A DNA stretch of 64,000 nt, taken from the NCBI GenBank assembly GCA_031002005.1, contig JARYHS010013630.1, positions 240,877,539 to 240,941,538 of the forward strand, in the 5' to 3' direction. Below the pieces are notes generated by a model that saw nothing but the letters and a program-made list of their open reading frames with translations, was not told where the DNA came from and made no database searches. Positions 46,401 through 59,350 of this stretch are shown piece by piece. A program made the translations under genes and the position numbers. This DNA is from Vandiemenella viatica. Taxonomy: Eukaryota > Arthropoda > Insecta > Orthoptera > Morabidae. Each line of letters starts with the position of its first letter. Within the stretch, counting starts at the first letter, position 1.

Positions 46401-49248
46401 TAATAAACACTGAACCCCGAATTAGAGAGTTCGTTTCGGGAACGCAAGAAAGCCTTCGAAAGTCTATGGCCGAACGCTTTAACGATAATGTGAGTACATT
46501 TGCCGCATCAGCAGTAGGATCTAAGTTTTCGCAAACATTTCTGTGACATCATAGCCCAATCTCGGCCACATTAGTACAGTTAGAACAGTCATGTCTTTAA
46601 GAACTCCCACAATATATATTGCGTATAGGGAGCGATAAAGATAGTGTGATATAGACTACACGAGTGCTGCCAGGTTTGCGTTGAAACTCTTTGAAGAACC
46701 ATGCATTTGAGTTTCTCAGACGCAAAAGCTACATCGAGATAACGTATTTGAAAGAAGTCTCCATGTTGCTTGCGACACAAGACAGAAACGTAGGAATCAT
46801 TGCTTCAGGAAGTCAACCTCGGCCAACCTTAGCAACGTGTATGATTGAATTTTATTTACTTATGTTCATCAGCTACAGTGAGAAACACTAGATGGCATGG
46901 AGGCGAACCCCCGCAACCTGCATAACATTTGTTTTATGTGCGACTAGCCACTTTGACATGGTCAGCGAGATCACATACAAAGAAACGAAATTATGCTGGG
47001 AACCTTTTTAAATCCAACCCAAAGTGGAATAATTTGTTTCAAATTATAGGTGCTTACCCTGAATTAGTTTAATCTAGATTCTCTTAATTGACGTACTTGT
47101 TCTGTCATGCGGTGACGTCCACATGCTAATCGCGGAAAAAAACCATTCTTAAAATTTATGAAATCCTAAAAAAAAAAATCTCCTAATACAATTTGAATGA
47201 CTGGAGTTCTAAACCCGCTGCGGAACCCGCCTTTGTCGCAGCTACCTAACTACTTAAACCATTAAAACCGCCATGTATAGAAAATCAGAACCACGGAGCA
47301 TTCTAGTATATTTCACGTTAATAAAGCAAAATTTTGTTAGAAGTGAAGACTAATTTTAAGTCTCGCAAAAATTCCGACAAGACCCGCTGACAGTCACGTG
47401 TCTTGATCAACTGAGACACCGGATTGCTGAACTGAACAGAGCGATGCTAAGTGACGAACATTCGTGTCTAATGACGGGAGCTTCCTGTGTCGACTAGATA
47501 CCAAACTGCGCATTTTGTAAGCGTTGGAGAATACTTTGGACCAGTCACAGTAACTCTGTGAACTGGACACTGTGCGGTTCAAAAATTACGTCTAATGCCT
47601 CTCTGGAGGCTATGAATAATGCCCATGTGCACCCAGACTTGTGCTCGCGCACTTCTCATATGTCGTAAATCTGACTTCCGCACCAGCGCTCGTTTCGTCC
47701 CACGCAGAGTGCCTCATCGCTCAAACTTACTGCAGGTATCTTTGATACACATGGAGGGAGCGGACCTGCTTGAAATCGAAGGCTTCTGTTCTGAAACTAA
47801 CACAAACGTTTTTGAAGAGCCAGTTGTGTAAACTCAAAATGTTGAAATATTTTTGGAATGGCAGCCACATGCTTTCGATCACCTCGGACTCAATATAGGA
47901 ATCAGTTTGAGTGTGCCATCAATCGTAATCTCTTTCGAACAAATTTTCTGGTCACAGCTCCAACCGCCATTTTTATTTCGGATTTTGTCGACATTGGAAT
48001 TTGATTACTAAAGACATGGTACATAAGAAAATAACACCATGACAAAATAAATTTTCTCATGTCGTTAAAAACTGTACATCGAGTAATGTAATATTTGTCA
48101 CACAATATTGAGAACAAGAGTGAATGGATTGTAATTAAAAATTTAACTTCGTGAAACACAAAATGGATGGAAAGTAAAATACACCTTTTCCTGTAATAAG
48201 TATATTTAATACGCAATTATTTGATATTTAAGTGCTCTGTAGTTCCACAACTGGCGAACTAGATTTTTTACTTTTTAATTATTCGAAATTCCTTCCGCGA
48301 AGGACTTAGCGTCATTTAAGATAAGTATATAACTTTCCTGTTCTTCTAACTCTATATGTGGTATAAGCAAAGTATCAATATATCTTATTCGTCGTTTATA
48401 ATGATGACTTCAATGACTGATGGTGAGCTGAATTTCTAATAAATTGAAGGAAGTTAACTGTAATCTGTCATGAAGAGAATAACTTGGAAAATTATCTGAT
48501 TGGCGAGAGGTTTATCACTTCTTATCAGTTCCCGAACTGATTAGATTGCGCAGCCAGCAGTTTGGCTGTGGATTTTTTGATACGGAGGCAACATGACACC
48601 TATACCGTTTTGAATCAGGCTGCCACCATCAAACAGCGAAATGTGACCGTGGTTGTTAGACAATGTTACATAATTATCGGTTTTAGCTCAATGTGTTTAA
48701 CAGTCTTCCTTACGACAACGTTTTATACAGTTTCAGGAAAACTTGAGTTCCGCTAGCATAGCTGCGGATGGGATGTTAAATACTACAAGTCTGGTAGTTA
48801 GTTACTGCTAACTAGCAGCGATTAAATTTCGTGCTGCTTTACTTCTAATCCAAAATACTCACTTTGAGTTAATTGAGAGTTCTTAATTACGGGGATAAAT
48901 ACGGAAATGCCTGGTTTTCTTTCTTCAGTTTGATGTGTACGTAAGAATTGGTGTCTCATAAATATAAGAAATTACGAGTTTAAGCGTAACATTCAATAAA
49001 TGGCCTGACTGCTAGCATATTTCATCCAGCTATGCATTTGGACTTCATTTATTTTGTATTTTCCATTTTCATGATAAAAGTACAGATTATTACCCTGATT
49101 TTTATGAAATTCCATGTTTAGTAGCACAGTTTTTATGTGTGTATCGACACATCTTTGTATTCAGACGTCATTTAAGAGTTCAAAAGTGTTTTTATGGAGT
49201 AATCGTGTGAAATAACAATGTGTAATAACGTACGCTTTTATTAACATA
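43402..49248. other. long intronic stretch, no gene recognised
   Basis: AT-rich throughout. AATCTAATTACAC is repeated at about 46033 and 46080, and GTGTCTTGATCAACTGAGAC forms a short inverted repeat near 47398. No exon, RNA gene or mobile element could be supported. Confidence 0.45.
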
Positions 49249-50042
49249 CATTGATCAGCCAGAACATTATGACCACCTACGTAATAGTCGGTATGTCCGC
49301 CTCTGGCACGAGTAACAACGGCGACGCGTCTTGGCAAGGAAGCAATCGGGCCTTGGTAGGACGCTGGAGGGAGTTGGCACCACATCTGCACACACAAGTT
49401 ACCTAATTCCCGTAAGTTCCGAGGATGGGGACGATAAACTCTGACACCAATTTTAATCACATCCCAGGTGTGTTCGATCGAGTTCAGATCTGGCGAGTTT
49501 GGGGGCCAGCACATCAATTGCAACTCACCAGTGTCCTCGAACCACTCCGTCACAATCCTGACATTGTGATATGGCGCATTAGCTTGTTGAAAAAATGCCA
49601 CTGCCTTTGGGAAACATGGTAGTCATGAAAGGGTGTACGTGGTCTGCAACCAGTGTACGGTACTTATTGACCGTCATGGTGCCTTGCACCAGCTCCACTG
49701 GACCAAAGGATGCCCACATGAATGTTCCCCAGAGAATAGTTGAGCCACCGGCAGCTTGTCTCCGTCCCACAGTACATGTGTCCAGATGATGTTCCCCCGG
49801 ATAACGACGTATTCGCTCCCTCCTATCTGCATATTGAAGGTTTCAGGATCAGACCATGCAACGCTCTGCCACTGCGCCAACGTCCAGTGACGATGGTTAC
49901 GTTCCCATTACAGTCGTAGTTTCCGATGTCGTGGTGTTAACATTGGTACATGCATGGGTCGTAGGTTGCGGAGGCCCCTCGTTAGGTGTGTTCGGTGCAC
50001 TGTGTTCACACACACTTGTACTCTGCCCAGCGTTAAAGTCTG
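49249..50042 (-). pseudogene. Tc1-family DNA transposon, inactivated transposase
   Basis: The 3' terminal repeat CATTGATCAGCCAGAACATT (49249-49268) is preceded by TA, the usual Tc1/mariner target. On the minus strand, transposase pieces lie in three frames: WSDPETF with the first catalytic Asp (near 49850), GGSTILWGTFMWASFGPVEL and LVADHVHPFMTTMFP, then QQANAPYHN where the family has QQDNAPCH, so the second catalytic Asp is Ala, and WPPNSPDLNSIEHTWDVIK with the third acidic residue. At least two frameshifts. Homology ends near 50042 with no second terminal repeat, so the 5' half is missing. Confidence 0.88.
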
Positions 50043-50334
50043 ACCGTTTTTACTCAAGTTTACAGGTTAATATTGGCTTTGCGGATATGGCAATTCATTT
50101 TGTTGTTTGTAATCGATCATTATATTTCGTCTGCGTTGTATTAGTATATATTAATGTTACAAATTCCATGTCTATAGAACAATTAAAATATGCGTATAAC
50201 AGCATAATACAAATCTGTACATAATTTGGAAGCAAAGTTACTTTTCGCAGAATACCACGAGTTGGTGATAGGTACTAAAGTACGTAAACTCATGTGGTCG
50301 TATTGACCTGGTGAAAAGGTTTTTATCGGCTGCG

Positions 50335-50583
50335 CAATCCGCCCCTATCGTAGCCGCTTATCCTAATCCGGTAATTCTACCAAGTATAGAGGACCTAGAG
50401 TTTAACGTGGAATCCGAACCACGGAAACATTCTGCCGTACTTCACATTTCACAGCAAGCTATGGTAGAGGTGAAGGTCAGGTTAAGGGACTATGAAAATC
50501 CCCTCCGAGACAGGGATTAGAGGTGGTGGACAATGCGATCTCTAGTCAGACGCCTTAATCACTGACCCATTAGATCGCTCGGT
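50335..50583 (-). repeat. SINE family B copy
   Basis: The minus strand starts CCGAGCGATCTAATGGGTCA, then GATTAAGGCGTCTGACTAGA, body GGGGATTTTCATAGTCCCTT, CATAGCTTGCTGTGAAATGT, TTCCGTGGTTCGGATTCC and ATTACCGGATTAGGATAAG. It aligns along its length with 20549-20800, with an insertion in the B-box region. Confidence 0.82.
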
Positions 50584-53066
50584 CACAGGTAATGTTATTG
50601 CCGGTATGTGATGTCTTGTATGTTTAACCAACTTTCGTTTTGTTCAGCGATTACTCTTTATTCTTCAACAACAATTGTAGTTGTTAAAAAAAAATAACTT
50701 TTCATTGCATTAATTGTGTACCACAGTATGAATGATTACATGATTGATAATTCTGTTTATTTCTTTTTCAGGTAAGTTACCAAATACGAAAATAATAGTC
50801 CTTTCAGGAAATAAGACCGCGATGCGACAGCTGAGCTGAACAAAATGTAAGTGTAGAATGATTAGATTTGGAATCTTGAAGCGGCAGGACTGTATATTCT
50901 AGTCTCTCCTGCTACTTTCTCACAACGCTGTACCACTGTTGACATTGATTTAAAATAACTGACAGTAAAAGAACGTGTAATTAAAAACTTTATTAACCTA
51001 TTAAAAGGTCACTGCTTTTAAAGTATACTAATTCTTCAGTCCTTCATACATTCATAGAGAACTTCAGCTGCACTATTTATAACATTTAATTTTTTTGTTT
51101 AGAAGTCTTAACTTTTCGAAAATAGGAAGGCCTATTCTGTATTTTAGTCGTTATATGTTGTTTGATTTCGTTAAGACAGCAATTTTTTTATGTTCTAAAC
51201 AGTATTTATAGTCTGATTTCGGCTTCGTAATACTGATAATGTTAGAGATGTTTATTTTCCAGTTCATTAGTCTCTTACTACTCTTCAAGAATAAGTTTAG
51301 CGACAATCGTATGAATGAATGGTCTGATACCATGCATTGCTCCGCAATTGGTGCTTATTTTAGAGAATCGTACTTGCAAAATAAGTCCACGGAATAAGAA
51401 AATACCACTAAGAGTTAAAAAGAATTTTTTTTATTGTGTAGTGAAACGAAAATTGGGATGTGGAAAAGAAACTGGATAAATGCTTAACTTGCAATAGTTG
51501 AGCAGTACAAGAGGAGGATGAATAATTCGAATGGATCAGCTGCACAGAATCAACAAATTGCAGCAGACAATACAGCTAAATCAATTATTATAAGAGGTGG
51601 TGGAGTTTGGTGCAGAGCATTTTTCGAATTTAATACAAATAGTTCATTTTTTGACATTGAAATATTCAGGTTTCGATTTACAAGAGTGTATCAGGCATTT
51701 CAGAAGATTAATGGGATTTATCTTTTTACATGAAACGAGTAATTTCTCTGAAGATATCTGATAGATTATCTCCGAGTAACTAATAGATTTCAGGTGAGGC
51801 TAGTGAAAGATAAGTGACGCAGTTCATGGCGAAACAACATATTGTTCCAATTTTCCGTAAGATAAATCGTCACTGCCTGGTTGAATAATTAACTAAAGAT
51901 TGCAGATAGTACATTAAATTACTGTTACAACCGGGTAAACCGTTATCGACGTGATTGAGCGATCTGCATTGAAAATACCTTGTCTCTTTCGGGTGCATTG
52001 TTGTTGAACTCATTTTTCCATGAAGGTTTTTCACCTGAGCTGACTAATTAAAAAAAAATCCGTTTAGAACATTCGAGAAACGTCTAACCCCTGACCATTT
52101 TTGATCCTCGAATAGTAAAATCGATTATGGAATAATTATATATTAAATACTAGCACTTAAATGCGTAAATGAGTATAGCGACTGAGAAAAACTACAAAAT
52201 ATATGTTTGAGATGCGTGGGATTCTTTACACAATTTCTATGGTCAGCTGTAGCAGTAATGGACCTGCTGTAGTTTCCGGGTGCTATTACAATGAAGCGAC
52301 TTGGATATGTACATGTACTTGAAATACTCTCACAATCGCTGTACTTGGCAACTGTGAAATGGCTGAGAAGACTGTGACGGCGGAGTGGGTGAGGACAGCC
52401 ACGGTCAAGCTGGTATGAATATGGATGGTCCCGGGATGCAGGCAAGTCGCTGGACACATGAATATTCATCGACGGGTTCTGCCCACTCGCCATTACAAAT
52501 TTAAATGCGGAGTCTCTGCTATCCAAATTTTTGACATAGTGTGTCTCCTGTCGCCATAATTGGCTGTCACTGAACGACCGGCTGACATTTCGTTGGTGTA
52601 ACATACGTTGCCATTATGTGGAGCCGCTATATCTACCGGCAATGGGCGATAACCAGTTCCATTTAATAGGAACGCGGAAAAAATCACGGATACTAATGCC
52701 AGAAATCTTGAGGTGAAATTTTTTTAATATCTAAATTTTCTTGTGATCCTGATCTCGTGGTTTAGTGTTTTTCGGCAATCCAGAGTAAGACGATGTTTCT
52801 CCTGGTTGCTGATTACCATTCTTTCTCACATGTTTAAAAAGAACAATATTTAATTCGCAAGAAACGTCAATTTAGAAAAGTTCATTCCTTCAGTTTTTCT
52901 TGCTGAAACAAGGAAGGTGTCCTATGATTTGGAAATACATATGCAGGAAGGTCCCATACACGGTTTTTTACTTGCACAGTGAGCATCATTCACCTATACC
53001 ATCAAACATAGACAAAAGCAAGGTGTTATTCAAGTGGAAATAGAAGATCTTTAAGGATAATACATT

Positions 53067-53101
<35 letters not shown>

Positions 53102-55147
53102 CGCAAATGAGGTGCGTAACAACTTAAAAGTCGTGTTGATTCCGTGGAGATGGCAGGGCGTCGTGATCGCGCACTTAATGAGAAAGTATTACCACAAAGT
53201 ACAACCTGAAGGTCAACTGCCATCTTCCTGTCGCTGTGTACAGAAGCGGCAGTTTTATGAACTTCGGGAACTTAATGCGTCACCCATGATGACAAAGCAT
53301 TCGCCCTTTTCTCCCTTAATTCTCGACCAAACTCAACATACCATAAGCTAATGACTTTCCCGACTTGAGACTTTTGGCTGTTCACCAAGCTCGTAAATCT
53401 TTCGAAAGAGACCTAATTTTAGCGTAGTATGTGGAACTCGACGGCGCAGTTCACATCGACGGCTAAGTGGCATTTCCTGACATGCTTCCAAGACTTGAGG
53501 GGCTGCTCTCATAAATGCAGTTGGAAGGACAGCACTTCGTATGACATTACGGTTTCATAGCTCTTCCAAATTAGATCTACCCAGAAAATAGTTCTATTCG
53601 TTCTTGTGTAGATCGCCACATCTTTCTGCAGAGTTCTTAAGTTTCAGTTGCGAAAATTTGATGCATACTCGTTTCAGTAAAACGATTTGACGTTACACGT
53701 TCTGCTTTAAACTGCAGCTGCCCAAAGTAATTTTTACCCCAATGATTTTGGATTCGTGTACAACCTTTTTGAAGCTCGTTTAGTTGCTATTAGATGTTAA
53801 TAACATCCATAGATAAATAAAACAAAAGACATCTCTAAGTAAGTGAGGAATTTCTACAATGTTTCTGGAAACTCGCAATGTTGAACGTCTGATGCATTTT
53901 CCGTTATTTACCATTTCGAATTGTAAGACGAATTACCTTCTACTTTGAGGTAGTCCGTCATTATTCTCAACGCTAATATCCTGAATAATTGCAGTGACTT
54001 GGTAATAGGATACAGGCATAAATAGAAATACATACTGAATGAAGTAGCGTGGTATTTATTGTGTAACCTTGTTCACTGCTCAAAAGTTTACGTTTATCAA
54101 AATACTACAAAATAGTTTATCGATGAGTAAGTATACCTAATCGGGTCAATGGAAAAATTCTGACGAATGTGCTGGGCAGTGGAAGTGCGTTTGGACTGAT
54201 GACACGACCATGAAGCTAACCGTTTCCATGATTGGTTGGTTAGATCACAATTTACTAATATCGAAGTATATTTCCATTGCGAAGAAATACATGGCTAATG
54301 ATACACCAATTCGGATTTTTACGCCTGGAAGCATGCTTCATATATTTCGCTTGCTGTTATGAGTGTGTGACAGAAGAGAAAAATGAGGATATATGTAGCT
54401 GAAATAGATGGCAATATTGGTGTTTGGAAAACGGAGAGAAACCAAGTGTTGTGAAAAACAGGAAAATCTGGCGGTAAAAATTGGATTCAGAATTATTGAT
54501 TGAAGGTAACAGACGTAAACGAGAGCAGATGGTTCCCTACTCCTGATAAACATTGTGCGGCTGTCTTTTTCTCCCCAGATTTCTGTAGCTGTATTACCGG
54601 CTTCCACAAATACTAAGCCAAAGAGACTTAATGGAACGATAGTAAGCAGTTTGGTCAGTAGAGTGGGGCATTTTAAAGTTATTTTAAATTCTTTTTCCGA
54701 TACGTATGATGCACCTATTTCCTCTTTACAGATTTTTTAACGTAGGCTGGCAACGATTTAATTATTTACCCAGCTAAAAGTGTGATCACGTTTATCTGTA
54801 ACCAAATGCGGTGTCAAATTCACTTCGACAAGGCAAACCGTTGAGGCTGTACGGTAACCAAGGAAGCGAACGAAGAAGTGCCTGACCCGATGCCAGCATC
54901 CGATACTAGTTACGACAGACATGTAAACTGTCTTCTCACGCTCGGCTGCCACTTTCTCCCTTATTACGGACGTGGGAAGCGGTTGCGCGTGTGCCGCCGC
55001 TAACCCTGTGTACTGCTCATCACCTCCAGCGTGTCCGCGATTGCTGTTCTCGTCGTGGCTGGACACTGCAATTTCTGTTGTAACTTTCACATAGCCTCGT
55101 TACGTGGAGGACTCCTTACCTGCGGGGTAATGACGCCCAGCATCACT
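50584..55147. other. long intronic stretch, no gene recognised
   Basis: A 29-nt A-run at 53073-53101 ends an unidentified AT-rich segment. GC-richer patches at about 52230-52640, 53110-53300 and 54830-55110 show no assignable exon. Confidence 0.4.
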
Positions 55148-55368
55148 TCTGACGCTCTGGCCTCGCTTTCGGGAGGACGTGGGTTCGAATCCCCGTCTGG
55201 TCAGACAGATTTGGGTTTTCCATGGTTTCCCTAAAATCACTCTGGCGAATGCCTGGATGTTTCCTTCAAAAGAACTTGGCCGAATTCCTTCCAGTTCCTT
55301 GCGTCCAGTCCTTTCTCGCCTCTAACGATCTCGACGTCGACGAGGCGTGAGGCCAAAAAAAAAAAAAC
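55148..55368 (+). repeat. SINE family A, 5'-truncated
   Basis: Starts at TCTGACGCTCTGGCCTCGC, with a B box (GGTTCGAATCC), body TTTGGGTTTTCCATGGTTTC, tail CTCGACGTCGACGAGGCGTG and a poly(A). Close to the family consensus, so comparatively young. Confidence 0.9.
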
Positions 55369-55481
55369 TTTACGCTGGTCTAGCCAGCGTGCGTCCTACT
55401 TTTTACTTTTCTCCTTATTACGTCCTGCTGATACGAAGCTATCTCCATAGTGCTTGAAATAATGGTAACAGTATAATTGGT

Positions 55482-55716
55482 ACCGAGCGTGGGGGGTGAG
55501 TGGTTAACACTGTGGCCTCGCCTTCGGGAGGACGCCGGTTCCAATACGGTTCCGGACATCCAGATTTGGGTTTTCCATGGTTTCCTCAAATCACTCCAGG
55601 TGAATACCGGGATGCTTCCTTCAAAAAGGCCAGGCCCGAATTCCTTCCCGTTCCTTGTTCCCAGTCCCATCCCACGTCTAATGACCTAGACGTCGACGAG
55701 GCGTAAAGCCATAAAA
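55482..55716 (+). repeat. SINE family A, near full-length
   Basis: Head ACCGAGCGTGGGGGGTGAGT, CTCGCCTTCGGGAGGACGCC, altered B box (GGTTCCAATAC), body TTTGGGTTTTCCATGGTTTC, AAAAAGGCCAGGCCCGAATT, and tail TAGACGTCGACGAGGCGTAA with GCCATAAAAA. It lies 113 bp downstream of another copy in the same orientation. Confidence 0.92.
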
Positions 55717-57825
55717 ATGTAATTAGAATGATGTTTCACTTGCTAAAAAGCGGGGTTAGAAGAAACTGTAGTTCTCAATTAAAAGATGTCCACTGGCGTT
55801 AAACTTTATTTTTATCAAATGTAAAAAGTCTATCTACATGTGTGACCAATTAAGGAAAAATTTAGAGAACCATACAATCTTTGCTGTTGGATTGTTTACT
55901 CAATTGTATTTAGAAAGACAGGAGCTGACCCTCAGCTATTACACCAAGATGAGAGCGGTTGAGGATATTTCGCCGAACATTTGTGGCATTCATATAATTT
56001 CAAAATAAACAATTGTAAGACAGGTGTAATATAAATTACTGCGTATGTTGTGAAATAATGTTTGTTGTTCTCTCATCTTTTTTTTCTGTATTACTCGGCC
56101 AAATGTGTGCTAGTCCATAAGACTACAATGTCTGCTAGGAATACTGGTATAACAGCTACCGATACGAAAATTACATCTGAAGTGACTAAAGTATTTTTTT
56201 TTTCTTCGTACAGATCACACATTGACATTTCGACCGCTGTCATGTGGATAGTCAGTAGATATGGCTGGTATCTTGGCTTAAAGGAAATACGCGTAATTTA
56301 TTGTATAATACCACAGGCGTTGTATGGAATCGTTACCTGTATTTAGACATTAACACCCACTTGAAATATGTCACAGCTTAACAACTTGCCAAGTCTAAAG
56401 GATTTACGTGCTGTATTAAGGACACTCCGACAATAACGCGTTTTCTACGTCCTTGGAACAAGAGGTCTGTCGAGTGTGAATTTACCTCCTGCAGCTTAAA
56501 GTGGGGGAGGGGAGTGTCCTGCTGCATTAGTTGAAATTACTGTGAAATACTCTCAAATTATAGCCTCCCGTTATCTTACTGTTGTTTCAACGCTGTTGAC
56601 TTACAAAATGCGTATTTAGAGTGAAACTGTTGCTCAAATTGGATCTTTACCAAGTATCCATAATTCGTTACTTCTGTGAAGAGTGCCATGTTAATATGCT
56701 CCAAACGAATAATTTAATGGAGGAATGAAGGACGGGATGAGAAAAAGTATTGGGAAATGCGTCGTCTGAATTGTATTCTAACAATTAATACTATGGCGAA
56801 ATGTCACACTTAATCTAGCAGCCAACTGAGTAGTTGTTATATCATGAGGATACCTGTACCCTCGATATAATTTCGCGAGTCGTGAATGCCAAAACTGGTT
56901 ACGTGTTGCCTCAAGTACCTCCATCTTAAATTTGTTCGTGGAGTGCAGTGACATAACTTTATATGGTACTTTCTCACAGCTGGCAAAGTTTTCCGGCAAC
57001 TGTGAGCGTTGTTTTCCCCTTAAACATTTGCAATTTCTTGTCACACCTTTCATTTATTTATGTGATGATGAAGTGAAATTTGCCACAAGGTCGCTAACTG
57101 TAAAAACTTTCTCGTTATCCTGACTACTGTAATATGTCTTATCAAAATACGCTTAAGTATAAGCTGGAGATACTGTAAGCTTTTAGCAGATCCCTCGTAA
57201 AGTGATTTTTTATTCATGCCATAACCACTTAGTAATCTCTTGTTTGGAGTACTCCAGGTTCTGATTCTTTCCCACGGAAAAATAATATATGGGTATTTCC
57301 TGCTTGAAATTACCTTTCGTTTTTATTATTGTAACTGATCTTCATTAAGATTTGGTGGCAAATTTTGTAAATTCTAGGGACGTCATTGTTGTAGTGTCTC
57401 TCTCACACTTTCTTACAGGTACCAAATTAAGACATGACGTTGTTCACTTGAGCTTCGGGAGGGGGGGGGGGGGGACGACTGTAAGCATTTGATTACATTG
57501 ATACGCTTGAAGGACCAACAATCGACGGTTCCAAACATTGCACATGAAAATATAAAATGCACCAGTAGGCTATTACGTTAAAACATAAGACTGAAAAATT
57601 TCACTCTTAATCAATCCTTCTAAAAATTTAGCTGAAAGTGATTCAAATTTGCTAAGATAGACATCTTAATCATATTCTGTGTATACCAGAATTTTGTAAT
57701 GGAATTAGTCGTCAGCTGGTAGGTATCTGATTATTTCCTTCGCATTCAGATGTATTGTAGAGCAGCACTGAGAAACTGGTATTGTATTGGACGTCAATGG
57801 AAACTATCCCTGATAGTTTAAGGAT
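55717..57825. other. intronic sequence, nothing recognised
   Basis: Includes a 14-G run at 57461-57474. No gene or repeat recognised. Confidence 0.45.
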
Positions 57826-58020
57826 TTTTCTGCTTATGGAATTACGTCTCGTTGATGTCGAGGTCATTAGAGACCATGGCCTTTTGAAGGTGCCACCAAG
57901 ACATTCACGTGTAGAGATTTCGGGAACCATGGAAAACCGAAAATGGATGGTTGGATGGGGATTCGAACCCACGTCATCCCGAATGCGACGCCAGGGCGTT
58001 ACCGCTCGCTCTTTACGCGA
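57826..58020 (-). repeat. SINE family A with internal deletion
   Basis: The minus strand reads GAGCGAGCGGTAACGCCCTG, CGTCGCATTCGGGATGACGT, B box (GGTTCGAATCC), body GTTTTCCATGGTTCCCGAAA, CTTCAAAAGGCCATGG joined directly to CTCTAATGACCTCGACATCA, and ACGAGACGTAATTCCATAAG. The 'ccgaattccttcccgttccttg' block is missing. Confidence 0.83.
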
Positions 58021-59198
58021 TGTAAAAGGGATTAAGACGGTAACAATATCTACCATGCTCCCCAATTTACGATAGTTATAAATTTAAAAGCGCATGTTTA
58101 CAGCTTCAGTCTGGTTGTAAAATATTTTTGTTCCAGACGAGTCTCTTTCCTATGAAACGAGTTCCGAACAACACAGGTGGACTTGTGCATGCTTACTCGT
58201 GTGTTCCATTACGACACTTCAAACCATAAAATGCCGATTATCAGCAGAAGACAACTTCTCATAACTCAGCATGTTTTATAAACCAGTACCATAAATTATA
58301 GCTATTATGTGAAAAAACGGGTTAGAAAGTTTAGCTTAAAAAAAAAAAGCTTTGAAATAAAACTGCTGCATCATTTTGGCTTTTAGAATAATTTTGAGAT
58401 AGCTTTACCAGCATTTTTGCTCCCTCTAAAAACTTTTGCAACACTTACTTCGTCTTTCTTTAAAGCTTATTTTATGCTGGAAAGACAAAACAGAATTTCC
58501 ATGGGATGTAATTCACCAGCTGTAAATGATCCAAACAGAGACGAAAGTAAAAGGGGAGTCCTTGAAAATTTCGTGAGAAAGCGTGTTTAAAGCTGTTTTC
58601 CAGAGACCTTGAGCTGCTGCGTCACGCTGGAAGCATTGACGATTGCGCAAATGGAACGTAAAATCGTCTCGTCTCGGTTCGACTGGGCCTGCAGAAATAT
58701 CCGCTTCCCTTCTCGCTGGGCTACTCGAGAAGGCGTATCTGCCCACAGGTGTACCTGGGACCGCTGTTTCCTTCAAGAATGGTACCCCCCCCCCCCCTCC
58801 CCTCACTTCAGAAGCAGTCCCGCAGTGATTTAGTGGTGGCAATTAGCGTAGCGGGACTGCTTATCGGGCTTTATTTCTGCCAATCTGAAGCAGTAGTTGA
58901 TGGCTGCAAGAGTTATGTCCTCGGTCTGGTTAGTACTCAGAATTCCTGCTCGACTGCTGTAAGGCTGGAAGGCGTCGGAAACCCCTGATTAAGATGCGAA
59001 GCTTCGGGCTTCTCAAGTGGGCTGGCATTTCTATAAAAACAGTTCTTATCTAACTTTTTTGTACGTAACTACTTCACGAAGAGGGAGAAATAATCGGCAG
59101 TTGCTTGTTACAAATTCTCTGAAGACTCGGACGTTGATTTGGTTCATTTAAATTTACGCTGTTAAAACCAGTTATTTATTCTTTTTTTTTTTTTTTAG
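58021..59198. other. intronic sequence with GC-richer patch
   Basis: A GC-richer region at about 58600-58990 contains a 13-C run (58785-58797). Open frames there on both strands show no known domain. Confidence 0.4.
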
Positions 59199-59350
59199 CC
59201 AGCCTGGTGGTTGACTTATAATATTATGGAGGATGCGGGCCATCAGATTTTTTCCCGGTTTCCGAAAATCATTCCTAGTGAATGGCATAATGGATGCTGC
59301 ATAAGGTCAGGATGAATTCCTATTCCTCACAGACCCTCCCTACACCCTCC
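59199..59350 (+). repeat. SINE family A fragment, heavily decayed
   Basis: CAGCCTGGTGGTTGAC, GGAGGATGCGGGCCATCAGA, TTTTTTCCCGGTTTCCGAAA, CATTCCTAGTGAATGGCATA and AGGATGAATTCCTATTCCTC keep the family's order of blocks at low identity. Lower confidence than the other copies. Confidence 0.55.

Noticed and set aside
47279..47325. Possible third SINE family B fragment (AGAACCACGGAGCATTCT)
   Set aside because: Similarity to the GAACCACGGAAACATTCTG block of 50335-50583 covers only about 40 bases and does not extend; not enough to call.
52143..52604. 153-codon minus-strand frame
   Set aside because: No domain, no splice context, and AT-rich flanks; it starts at a plausible ATG but has no other coding signal.
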